A stretch of 30,930 bases of DNA. It comes from Prevotella sp. UBA5387. Its GTDB lineage: Bacteria > Bacteroidota > Bacteroidia > Bacteroidales > Bacteroidaceae. Position numbers and translations under genes: made by a program. The notes beneath the pieces are model-generated. The model was not told the origin of the DNA, searched no databases, and saw only the letters and a program-made list of their open reading frames with translations. The stretch spans positions 1-30,930 of the forward strand of contig DHOP01000048.1 of assembly GCA_002407775.1 (NCBI GenBank), in the 5' to 3' direction. This document shows positions 24,023 through 30,930 of this stretch, in pieces (within the stretch, counting starts at the first letter, position 1; each line of letters begins with the position of its first letter).

Positions 24023-26101
24023 TTATGAGTTTTGTGAAGGATCCGCATCAATATACGAACCCTCAACCTCAGCTAAATAGGCATTATGTAGCACTTCTTG
24101 ACTTCTCATAAAGGGTCCTTGTTGGAATTCGTTCTTGCCATATCCATCCACAATTCTGCCATTGGCAGTGTCGGCAAGTCCTAAGTCTATGGTGCGCATG
24201 AGGTCTGCTTTCAGTTCTTCGTTGAAAACAGGAACCATCACCTCGATACGACTGAGGAGGTTGCGTGGCATCCAATCGGCGGAGCCTATGTAGTATTTAT
24301 TGCGGCCCCCGTTGCAGAAAATAAGGATACGGCTGTGCTCCAAGTAGCGGTCGATGATGCCCACAGCTTTAATATTGTCTGACACACCAGGAACACCAGG
24401 AATGATCGAGCAGTTACCACGGATGACGATACCGATTTTCACACCAACCGAGGATGCTTCATATAGTTTGGCAACCAAATCTTCATCGGTAATATGATTT
24501 ATCTTAATCTTTATCCAAGCCTCCTTGCCTAAGCGTGCATTTCTGATCTCTGTATCTATCATCCGTAAGATGCGACGCTTCATGGCATTAGGTGAAACAA
24601 GCAGCTGATTGAACTGGATCTGTTGGAATGGTCTCTCAATGAACTGGAAAACATTAGCCACTTCAGACACCACGGATTGACGGGCGGTCATTAATATATA
24701 ATCGGTATAGGTCTTGGCATTGCCTTCATGGAAGTTTCCGGTACCTACACAAGCGATATCTCCTTTCTTTGTATGGAGGTAAAGCAGCTTGGAATGAATC
24801 TTCAGACCCTCTACACCGAATATAACATTCACTCCCTCCTCTTCCATGCGCTTGCTCCATTTGATATTGCTTTCCTCGTCGAAGCGAGCCAAAAGCTCCA
24901 CAACTGCAGTTACTTTCTTGCCGTTACGGGCTGCACAGATGAGTGCTTTCACCACTTTGGAGTCTTTGGCCAAGCGATAAAGTGTGGTCTTAATCTCCTT
25001 AACCTCTGGTTTCAGGGCAGCCTCTCGCAACAGGCGTATGTAGCCATTGAAGCTGTGATAAGGAACGTGGAGGAAGCGGTCCTTCTCGCGAATGAGGTCA
25101 AGCAAGCTTTCGTTGGACATGAATTCTGGCTTCAAGATTTGCTTCCATCTGGGGTATTTTAGCTCCAAATGGTCGCAGTCGGGGAAATCCATCAAGTCCT
25201 TGTGATTCTGATAGCGCTCACTTCCAAGTGTGGCGTCAAGCTCTTTGGTGTTAAGATGAGACATAATGCTTTTCTGAAGAGTCTTTGGCATTTCCTTGTC
25301 ATAGATGACACGGATAGGCTCCCCGCGCTTTCTGCTGCTAACACCCATGGCTATTCGCTCCATCATACTATAGTCGGAGTCATTATCAACCTCCATTTCG
25401 GCATCCTTGGTGAACTTGAAACTATAGGCACGATAGGTGCTTTTTTTGAAGCCGATGAAGATGAGTGGTAAGCAATAGCGCACCACATCGTCAAGATACA
25501 TGATATTATCGAAGCCCTCGGATGATGGAATCTTTACAAAGCGTCCGTAAACCTTGTCGGGCACTTTAATCACAGCGCACTTTGGTTTTTTCTCTCCTTC
25601 CTCGGTCATCTCAACCACAAGGTAGATGCGATTGTCCTCTAAAGAATTGAGATTCTTGATCTCGTTGAGCCAGATTGGGTTTGTAGAACCATTGAGCTTG
25701 TCATAGTAGAAGTCGCGAAGCCATGATTTTTGTTCTTCGTTAAGTTGATTCTCGTTTCGCAATCGGATGTTGTGAAGCTCCAATTCATCAAAGACTTGTT
25801 GTGTGACCTCGGTGTATTCTATGCTATATTTCTCATTAAGCGCCGTAATGGTTTTAATACTTTGCTTCACATTCTGGCGCATTTTCCTCGTTGTATTCTT
25901 ACTTTCGAGTATGCGGTTGAGTGAAGCCATTCGCACACGAAAGAACTCATCGAGGTTGTTGGAGTATATGCCTAGAAACGAAAGTCGTTCCAATAGTGGC
26001 ACGTACTCTTTTTTTGCTTCTTGCAGAATGCGATAGTTGAAGTACATCCAACTCACATCCCTATCAACGTAAAGGTTCTTGAACTTGTCAGATTTTGTCA
26101 T
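24023..26101 (-). CDS. ppk1: Polyphosphate kinase 1
   Basis: A 692-residue cytoplasmic enzyme, the usual PPK1 length, that polymerises the gamma-phosphate of ATP into polyphosphate. The N-terminal domain begins RDVSWMYFNYRILQEA (14-29). The two phospholipase-D-like catalytic domains carry the expected residues: Arg376 in LYRLAKDS, Arg406 in LLARFDEESNI, the autophosphorylated His436 in KIHSKLLYL, and His589 in LEHSRILIF, followed by YYIGSADWMPRNLL. Start ATG 26101 lies 20 bases after the stop of the Lys-tail LRR gene, and ppx follows 29 bases downstream, so the order is LRR-ppk1-ppx in one operon driven from a Pho-type box at 26903-26960. Confidence 0.96.
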   Translation of the reverse strand: MTKSDKFKNLYVDRDVSWMYFNYRILQEAKKEYVPLLERLSFLGIYSNNLDEFFRVRMASLNRILESKNTTRKMRQNVKQSIKTITALNEKYSIEYTEVTQQVFDELELHNIRLRNENQLNEEQKSWLRDFYYDKLNGSTNPIWLNEIKNLNSLEDNRIYLVVEMTEEGEKKPKCAVIKVPDKVYGRFVKIPSSEGFDNIMYLDDVVRYCLPLIFIGFKKSTYRAYSFKFTKDAEMEVDNDSDYSMMERIAMGVSSRKRGEPIRVIYDKEMPKTLQKSIMSHLNTKELDATLGSERYQNHKDLMDFPDCDHLELKYPRWKQILKPEFMSNESLLDLIREKDRFLHVPYHSFNGYIRLLREAALKPEVKEIKTTLYRLAKDSKVVKALICAARNGKKVTAVVELLARFDEESNIKWSKRMEEEGVNVIFGVEGLKIHSKLLYLHTKKGDIACVGTGNFHEGNAKTYTDYILMTARQSVVSEVANVFQFIERPFQQIQFNQLLVSPNAMKRRILRMIDTEIRNARLGKEAWIKIKINHITDEDLVAKLYEASSVGVKIGIVIRGNCSIIPGVPGVSDNIKAVGIIDRYLEHSRILIFCNGGRNKYYIGSADWMPRNLLSRIEVMVPVFNEELKADLMRTIDLGLADTANGRIVDGYGKNEFQQGPFMRSQEVLHNAYLAEVEGSYIDADPSQNS

Positions 26102-26121
26102 GATTAGGGGTATCGGGTAAG

Positions 26122-26880
26122 TTATCGTTTGTCGTTGAGGGGTTTATTGTCAGACTTTCCCTTTTTGCTTCCTTTTTCTTTCTTTTCCTTTTTTTCTTTC
26201 TTTTCCTTGTCTTCCCCTTTTCCTTCTTTCTTCTTTTCGTCCTTATGTTCTTGTTTTTTACCTTCTTTAGTCTTTTCCTCCTCATTCTTGGACGTCTTGT
26301 TCTTTACAGGTTTCACGTATTCGCCACGTCCCACAACGATATAATCTGTATCTCCAGTAGTAAAGTGTAGCATCTTGCGAAGTGCCTTAACATTCTCTGA
26401 AGGAACGGAAATGTCGCGTAGATGATCGCATTCGGCAAAGGCTTTACGGTTTACTTGCGTGGGTAATTGCTCGAAAAAGACGCTTTTTAGACTATCACAG
26501 TCCCCGAAAGCGTATGCTTCTATCTCCTCGACGGATGAAGGGATGGAAATTTGTGTCAGCCCGTCGCAGTCTGTAAATGCGTCTTTCTCTATTTTCCTCA
26601 AAGTGGAGGGAAAGTTCAGCATCTTCAGATTTCGCTTTTTAGTAGCAGCCATTTCCCCAATGACTTCTACGCCTTCTTCAATTGTAACAGTCTCATCATC
26701 GCCCAAAATGTAAACTAATCTCTTGTGATCGGCAGTGTAAACAAACTTATCGACCACGTCAAAGTTCTCATCGTTATCCAACCTTTGGAGAGCCCGATTC
26801 AGAATTAAACTCTCAAACTTCGTATCTTTCTTCGATTGCTTTGCTATCTTGTCGAGAATATCCTTCTTACTTTCTTTCAT
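26122..26880 (-). CDS. BspA-type leucine-rich-repeat protein with Lys/Glu-rich tail, first gene of the ppk operon
   Basis: A 252-residue protein without a signal peptide, so probably cytoplasmic. Residues about 60-165 contain LRR_5/BspA-like units (LRKIEKDAFTDCDGLTQISI, VEEIEAYAFGDCDSLKSVFF, RKAFAECDHLRDISV). Residues about 188-252 are a low-complexity tail with 26 lysines in about 62 positions, alternating with Glu/Asp. LRR_5 proteins are usually surface adhesins; an intracellular one next to ppk1 is unusual. The tail could bind polyphosphate or be a target of lysine polyphosphorylation, though known targets are Ser/Glu/Asp/Lys-rich in yeast and the idea is inference. The tail DNA is a homopurine tract prone to slippage. 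The start at 26880 is the only plausible ATG. Confidence 0.75.
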   Translation of the reverse strand: MKESKKDILDKIAKQSKKDTKFESLILNRALQRLDNDENFDVVDKFVYTADHKRLVYILGDDETVTIEEGVEVIGEMAATKKRNLKMLNFPSTLRKIEKDAFTDCDGLTQISIPSSVEEIEAYAFGDCDSLKSVFFEQLPTQVNRKAFAECDHLRDISVPSENVKALRKMLHFTTGDTDYIVVGRGEYVKPVKNKTSKNEEEKTKEGKKQEHKDEKKKEGKGEDKEKKEKKEKKEKGSKKGKSDNKPLNDKR

Positions 26881-26902
26881 GATGTTATGTTATGATTTAC
26901 TG

Positions 26903-26960
26903 CAAAGATAATATTATTACTTTGTAAACCGAAGGACATACATGTTACAATTGTGTTACG
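26903..26960 (-). promoter_or_regulatory. Probable Pho box and -7 box for the LRR-ppk1-ppx operon
   Basis: On the minus strand, CGTAACA (26960-26954), the spacer CAAT and TGTAACA (26949-26943) give an 11-bp period. The next in-register position reads TGTCCTT (26938). TATCTTTG (26910-26903) is the -7 box, 39 bases from the start of the second heptamer, one base more than at the PiT promoter. The start codon is 22 bases further. The 20 bases from 26960 downwards match the PiT box in 18 positions. Confidence 0.65.
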
Positions 26961-26981
26961 ATGGTATGGTCAAATGGCAAT

Positions 26982-27038
26982 TGAAAAAAATATGTAACAT
27001 CAATGAAATAGTTTGTTAACATCAAAGTCTTACCTTTG
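26982..27038 (+). promoter_or_regulatory. Probable Pho box and -7 box for the porin gene
   Basis: Heptamers in one 11-bp register: TGAAAAA (26982), TGTAACA (26993, perfect), TGAAATA (27004) and GTTAACA (27015). TACCTTTG at 27031-27038 is the -7 box, again 16 bases after the last heptamer and 38 after the perfect copy. The leader to the ATG at 27109 is 70 bases and AT-rich. Confidence 0.6.
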
Positions 27039-27108
27039 CAACAATGTTTTCTAAACTTGCATTTATTGTAAAGGAGATTGTAGTAATAATTAATGAATTC
27101 TTAAACGA

Positions 27109-28137
27109 ATGAGGAAAAGACTGCTGTTGTTTTTAACATGTGTAAGTACAGTGATGCTTGCACAGGAGCAAACTAATTATCAACCAGAAGTCCATGGTAC
27201 TTTGCGTGGTAAGTATGAGTACCAGACACAAGAAAAAGAGGGACGTTTCGAGGTGCGTACGGCACGTGTCAGTGTAACTGGGAATGTGACGCCACAAGTA
27301 GAATATATGGCAGAGATTGATCTTTGTGACGAGGGAGCCATTAAGATGCTAGACGCTTACACGCGTTTGAAGCCATGGAAGACATTGCAGTTCACGATAG
27401 GTCAGATGCGCGTTCCTTTTACAATCGACGCCCATCGTTCTCCACATGCTCAATACTTTGCTAATCGCAGCTTTATCGCAAAACAGGTTGGTAATGTGCG
27501 CGACGTAGGTGCTATGGCTGGTTATATGTTCAATGTAGGTTTCCCAATTAACTTGCAGGCGGGAATTTTCAATGGTTCCGGTCTGACTGGACAGAAGGAT
27601 TTCTGGACCAAGAGTGTTAACTATTCGGCCAAGGCACTTTTTTATCTCCCTTTCAACCTTACGATGGAGACAAGTGTTCAAAAGATAAAGCCAGACCATC
27701 TTACAGTGATGATGTATGATATGGGCTTTACTTATCAACGCAAAAACTTTCTTGCTGAGGTAGAATATCTCTATAAGACATATGCAGACAAGTCCTATAA
27801 GGATGTGCATGCTGTGGATGCTTTTGTCAATTACGACATTCCCGTACAAAACAAGCGTAGTCTAGTACGTAAGGTTTCGCCACTCGTACGTTATGATTTC
27901 ATGTCAGATCATAGTGATGGAATTCGATATCTTAATGGAGCACACAGTGAGGCTGGCACCCTTATTACCAACGACTACCAACGTCATCGTGTCACTGGTG
28001 GTGTGACCCTTAGCCTTGCAAAGCCGTTTGTTTCAGACATTCGAATTAACTATGAGAAGTATTTCTATCGCGACAATGCCCTTCCAAAGGTATCCGAGCG
28101 TGACAAGTTTGTCGTAGAGGTGATGACTCGTTTCTAA
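27109..28137 (+). CDS. Phosphate-selective porin O/P family outer-membrane protein
   Basis: A 342-residue outer-membrane beta-barrel. Signal peptide 1-19 (ending MLAQ); then VHGTLRGKYEYQTQEKEGRF, EVRTARVSVTGNVTPQVEYM, FTIGQMRVPFTIDAHRSP and a C-terminal Phe after alternating aromatic strands, all typical of the OprO/OprP-like family (PF07396-type). In Pseudomonas these pores select phosphate or polyphosphate; in Bacteroidota the family is broader and selectivity is not proven. The divergent ppk operon and the array of phosphate-type heptamers in front of the gene support a phosphate role. It is transcribed alone, with a hairpin after the stop, before the two-component genes. Confidence 0.88.
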   Translation: MRKRLLLFLTCVSTVMLAQEQTNYQPEVHGTLRGKYEYQTQEKEGRFEVRTARVSVTGNVTPQVEYMAEIDLCDEGAIKMLDAYTRLKPWKTLQFTIGQMRVPFTIDAHRSPHAQYFANRSFIAKQVGNVRDVGAMAGYMFNVGFPINLQAGIFNGSGLTGQKDFWTKSVNYSAKALFYLPFNLTMETSVQKIKPDHLTVMMYDMGFTYQRKNFLAEVEYLYKTYADKSYKDVHAVDAFVNYDIPVQNKRSLVRKVSPLVRYDFMSDHSDGIRYLNGAHSEAGTLITNDYQRHRVTGGVTLSLAKPFVSDIRINYEKYFYRDNALPKVSERDKFVVEVMTRF

Positions 28138-28190
28138 AGCAACCCGCAATTATAAATAGTATAGTCCAATCGGACTTTTCAAATACTTAC

Positions 28191-28250
28191 AAAGACAACG
28201 GCATCTGCTAGCCTGGGAAATATCTCCTGACTGGCAGATGCCTTGTCTTT
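28191..28250 (+). terminator. Hairpin terminator after the porin gene
   Basis: AAAGACAACGGCATCTGC (28191-28208) pairs with GCAGATGCCTTGTCTTT (28234-28250) with a single bulged base and a 25-base loop that can fold further. The T-run is short. Confidence 0.6.
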
Positions 28251-28354
28251 GGTTATGGCTACCATGATAGGCATCATTCTGCATAAGTAAATAATTTGCC
28301 TATTTGGGTTAAGAAACTAGAGTGAAAATAGCTGTTTTGCTCTATAGAATTAAT

Positions 28355-28411
28355 CTTAATATAATTTTAACACCTTGAAATAGTTGTTAAGGCATTAATT
28401 GATTAAATTTG
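28355..28411 (+). promoter_or_regulatory. phoB-like gene promoter with weak Pho-type heptamers
   Basis: TAAATTTG at 28404-28411 is the -7 box, 21 bases before the ATG at 28433. Upstream, CTTAATA (28355) and TTTAACA (28366) sit in the same 11-bp register as at the other promoters (28366 is 38 bases before the -7 box); TGAAATA at 28376 is one base out of phase. The fit is weaker than elsewhere and could mean modest autoregulation. Confidence 0.4.
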
Positions 28412-28432
28412 CATTAAGTAATCTAACACGTT

Positions 28433-29128
28433 ATGACAGAAGAGAATAAGAATTACAACATCCTTGTGGTGGATGATGAAGAGGATCTCTGCGAGATTCT
28501 TAAGTTTAACCTTGAGACAGAAGGCTACGGTGTGGAGACTGCATATTCTGCAGAGGAGGCATTGGAAAAGGATATTACAAAGTTTGACCTGCTGCTCCTG
28601 GATGTAATGATGGGTGGCATGTCTGGTTTTTCAATGGCGAAGAAACTCAAGGCAGACTCATCCACGGCAAACATTCCCATCATCTTCCTCACGGCAAGAG
28701 ACACTGAAAACGATACGGTGACGGGTTTCAATCTCGGTGCCGACGACTACATCTCAAAACCGTTTTCTATTAGGGAGGTGCTTGTGAGAATTCGCGCTGT
28801 CATCCGTCGCACCGAGGAACATGATCACCCAGCACCTACATTGTTACGATATCAAGGACTGGAGTTGAATATTGACAAGAAGACCGTCACGGTTGACGGA
28901 GAGCCTGTTGCATTCACCAAAACAGAGTTTGAACTACTTCGTTTTCTCCTTGAAGAGAAGGGTAGAGTTTTCTCACGTCAGGATCTCATCAATCGTATAT
29001 GGCCAAAGGATGTTCTTGTTCTTGACCGTACTGTCGACGTTAATATCACACGACTCCGCAAAAAGATAGGGCGCTTCTCCAAATGCGTAGTGACACGGTT
29101 GGGCTTCGGCTATTATTTTGATGCATGA
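28433..29128 (+). CDS. phoB: PhoB-like response regulator (OmpR/PhoB family)
   Basis: A 231-residue cytoplasmic transcription factor. The receiver domain (1-120) has the acidic pair Asp14-Asp15, phospho-acceptor Asp57 in LLLLDVMMGG, Thr87 in FLTARD and Lys109 in ISKPFS. The C-terminal winged helix (about 130-231) shows FTKTEFELLRFLLEEKGRVF and the recognition-helix region LDRTVDVNITRLRKKIG. The stop overlaps the start of the kinase gene (ATGATGA), so the pair is translationally coupled. The name PhoB is inferred from its position in a phosphate/polyphosphate island and from PhoB-type direct repeats at five promoters here; OmpR-family regulators of other signals would look similar. Confidence 0.8.
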   Translation: MTEENKNYNILVVDDEEDLCEILKFNLETEGYGVETAYSAEEALEKDITKFDLLLLDVMMGGMSGFSMAKKLKADSSTANIPIIFLTARDTENDTVTGFNLGADDYISKPFSIREVLVRIRAVIRRTEEHDHPAPTLLRYQGLELNIDKKTVTVDGEPVAFTKTEFELLRFLLEEKGRVFSRQDLINRIWPKDVLVLDRTVDVNITRLRKKIGRFSKCVVTRLGFGYYFDA

Positions 29129-30552
29129 TGAAGTCGTTTTCGGTCGGTCATAGGTTCTATGTAAGCGTACTGGCAATATTCATGGTGTTCGCTGTGTCGT
29201 TCATTATTTTCCAGTGGAACCGCGAGAAACAGTATAAGGTAGACCTTCTTGAGGGCAAGTTGCAAGATTACAACATACGTATGGATGATGCCATACACTA
29301 TATGAAAATCTTCAATGAGCGGTCATTGGTCGACTATGTGGCTTGTCAACCCAGAAAGGACCTTCGTGTCACGCTTATAGATCGGCATGGTCGTGTGCTT
29401 TATGACAACATGCACAAGAATTACAAGACTATGGCCAATCATGCCAACCGACCTGAAGTGAGGCAGGCTGTCAAGTCAGGCAAGGGCTCTGCCGTGGGTC
29501 GCCACAGTGCAACAATGAATCGTGATTATTTTTATTCGGCCACATATTTTCCCAAAGACAGCCTCGTTATCCGTAGTGCGCTTCCTTATAATAATAACCT
29601 GATCAATATCCTTGATGCAGACCAACACTTTGTTTGGTTTGCGATAGTCGCTATCATTGTGCTGACATTAGTGCTCTATCGATTTGTCAATCGACTTGGC
29701 ACAAACATCACAAAGCTGCGGATATTTGCTGAACGTGCGGATCACAACGAGAGTTTGGAGACTGAGGATCTTGCGGCTTTCCCTGCTGATGAGTTGGGTG
29801 AGATAGCAGAAAAAATCATTAAGCTTTATAAGCGTTTGCAAAAGACTCGTCTCGAACAAGACATACTGAAGCGAGAACTTACCCAAAATATTGCACATGA
29901 GCTCAAGACGCCTGTCGCAAGTATACAGGGTTATTTGGAAACAATCATCGACAACGACCGAATAGATGATAACACCAAGCAACAGTTTTTGCAACGATGC
30001 TATGCACAAAGTGTTCGTCTAACTTCGTTGCTTCATGATATCTCTACTCTAAATCGCATCGAAGATGCCCCGGAGATGCTGGAGTTTGAGGAAGTAGATA
30101 TCTTCGAGATGGTGCTTAATGTTGAGAAAGAAACAGCTTTGCAACTACAAGATAGGGAGATGATATTTCAAAACGAACTGCCCTTTGAACTTATATTGCA
30201 CGGAAACAGGTCTCTATTTTATAGCATTTTCCGTAATCTTACAGATAATGCCATTGCCTATGCAGGTGAGGGAACCACAATTACATTGTCTGCCGAAAAG
30301 CTAGAGGATAGTTGGGAGTTTACCTTTAAGGATAATGGCGTTGGTGTTCCTTCAGAAAAATTACCTCGTATTTTTGAGCGATTCTATAGGGTCGACAAAG
30401 GTCGTAGTCGTAAGATGGGTGGCACTGGTCTCGGATTAGCCATTGTGAAAAATGCAGTGATTCTTCACCAAGGTACCATTCGCGCGAAGAATGACCCTAA
30501 TGGAGGACTTGTCTTTATATTCACACTTGCCATAGATCCTAACAAGACATAA
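29125..30552 (+). CDS. phoR: PhoR-like sensor histidine kinase
   Basis: A 475-residue inner-membrane kinase. Membrane helix 1 is about residues 10-29, a periplasmic domain of about 135 residues follows (30-167), and helix 2 is about 169-186 (FVWFAIVAIIVLTLVLYRFV region). A HAMP-like linker leads to the HisKA domain with phospho-acceptor His258 in NIAHELKTPVAS, then the HATPase domain with the N box (NLTDNAIAYAG), DNGVGVP, RIFERFYRVDKGRSR and GTGLGLAIV. Either ATG of the ATGATG at 29125 could be used; both overlap or abut the regulator stop. A perfect terminator follows. Signal and partner (for example the PhoU-like tail of the PiT protein) are inferred. Confidence 0.85.
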   Translation: MMKSFSVGHRFYVSVLAIFMVFAVSFIIFQWNREKQYKVDLLEGKLQDYNIRMDDAIHYMKIFNERSLVDYVACQPRKDLRVTLIDRHGRVLYDNMHKNYKTMANHANRPEVRQAVKSGKGSAVGRHSATMNRDYFYSATYFPKDSLVIRSALPYNNNLINILDADQHFVWFAIVAIIVLTLVLYRFVNRLGTNITKLRIFAERADHNESLETEDLAAFPADELGEIAEKIIKLYKRLQKTRLEQDILKRELTQNIAHELKTPVASIQGYLETIIDNDRIDDNTKQQFLQRCYAQSVRLTSLLHDISTLNRIEDAPEMLEFEEVDIFEMVLNVEKETALQLQDREMIFQNELPFELILHGNRSLFYSIFRNLTDNAIAYAGEGTTITLSAEKLEDSWEFTFKDNGVGVPSEKLPRIFERFYRVDKGRSRKMGGTGLGLAIVKNAVILHQGTIRAKNDPNGGLVFIFTLAIDPNKT

Positions 30553-30666
30553 GGATGATATACCAAGAATGCAGATGATCAAAATGTAAGGGTATTTCTA
30601 GAAAATGGATCTAGATGGCAAAATGAAGCCCTTGAATACTTGGCTCATTTAAAATATAGAAATTGT

Positions 30667-30699
30667 CACCCGAGATTATGTAAATCTCGGGTGTTTTTT
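30667..30699 (+). terminator. Intrinsic terminator after the phoB-phoR pair
   Basis: CACCCGAGATT (30667-30677) pairs perfectly with AATCTCGGGTG (30683-30693) around a 5-base loop and is followed by TTTTTT: a textbook Rho-independent terminator. The stretch between the kinase stop (30552) and this hairpin holds no gene. Confidence 0.9.
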
Positions 30700-30744
30700 G
30701 TAATTGTCAATATACCAGGCATTTATGCGAATGTGATGAGGATT

Positions 30745-30906
30745 TCAAAAAACCGATTTACGATAGTATTCCGTTTTGGCATCAACGGTGATGCGTTTGC
30801 ACTCTAAACGCATCGCGATAAGATAGTCAACGCGCTGCGATTTGGTACCTATCGCACTCCGGTTCGAACCCAATCGCGGCACCAAAAGGCTTGAATCGTA
30901 AGTCAT
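30745..30906 (-). CDS. Possible 53-codon small protein in an inverted-repeat-rich segment
   Basis: ATG at 30906 to TGA at 30745, with an in-frame TAA upstream at 30928-30930. The product starts MTYDSSLLVPRLGSNRSA and has the basic stretch MRLECKRITVDAKTEYYRKS near its end. I do not recognise it. The DNA is more GC-rich than its surroundings and contains a perfect 9-bp hairpin (30790-30798 with 30806-30814) and further short inverted repeats (GCGATA at 30815-30820 with TATCGC at 30850-30855). It could be a small gene, a repeat-family member, or a structured RNA. It is convergent to the kinase gene. Confidence 0.35.
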   Translation of the reverse strand: MTYDSSLLVPRLGSNRSAIGTKSQRVDYLIAMRLECKRITVDAKTEYYRKSVF

Positions 30907-30930
30907 GTGACTATGCCTAAATTTACTTTA

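Noticed and set aside
26088..26285. Very basic 65-codon open frame overlapping the Lys-tail region
   Set aside because: It is the +1 frame of a low-complexity purine tract and has no independent start signal; kept only as part of the frameshift observation.
30860..30893. tRNA-like 3' end (GGTTCGAAC followed by GGCACCA)
   Set aside because: The would-be T-stem has only two good pairs, no matching acceptor 5' strand (GCCGCGA) exists, and the anticodon arm does not fit, so a tRNA call is not supported.

Overview
The window looks like a chromosomal segment from a gut- or rumen-type Bacteroidota, most likely Prevotella/Segatella or a close relative. Reasons: many genes are preceded by a TAnnTTTG-type -7 box rather than a sigma70 -10, Shine-Dalgarno sequences are weak or absent, lipoproteins carry Bacteroidota-style SSC lipoboxes, purL is one long polypeptide, and a TonB-dependent receptor with an N-terminal carboxypeptidase-regulatory-like domain is present. 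The assignment rests on gene content and promoter style; no 16S gene is present.

Left part (1-6.2 kb): an OmpA-family lipoprotein, a GH27 alpha-galactosidase with a C-terminal carbohydrate-binding-like domain, and a divergent SGNH/sialate-O-acetylesterase-like esterase. The esterase is followed by a 22-bp-period palindromic tandem repeat and by the wreck of an acyloxyacyl-hydrolase (PagL-like) gene. Middle part (6.2-15.8 kb): purL; a tightly packed run of two half-size chromate-type transporters, an EamA transporter and a GH43 arabinanase (TAATG overlap); a second copy of the 22-bp-period repeat; then, on the other strand, a small BamE-like lipoprotein, an AlbA_2/schlafen-type protein and a YitT-family membrane protein.

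Right part (15.9-30.6 kb): what appears to be a phosphate/polyphosphate island. It holds a PiT transporter with a long PhoU-like C-terminal domain, a TonB-dependent receptor plus beta-helix lipoprotein pair, an operon LRR/Lys-tail protein - ppk1 - ppx, a phosphate-selective-porin-family (OprO/P) protein, and an overlapping PhoB-like/PhoR-like two-component pair. Three promoters (PiT, TonB receptor, LRR-ppk-ppx) share a 16-bp box, YGTAACANAATTGTAA, in which a TGTAACA-like heptamer recurs at 11-bp steps. The porin and phoB promoters carry in-phase or near-phase heptamers of the same type. The heptamers sit at a nearly constant phase to the -7 box. In front of the TonB receptor six heptamers run in register (18483-18544). 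This has the geometry of a PhoB operator (7-bp direct repeats, 4-bp spacers) and is the strongest signal in the window: a probable Bacteroidota-type Pho box tying uptake across both membranes, polyphosphate synthesis and breakdown, and the regulator into one regulon.

The right end (30.55-30.93 kb) holds a clean intrinsic terminator and a 53-codon minus-strand ORF rich in inverted repeats. All regulatory statements are inferred from sequence pattern alone.
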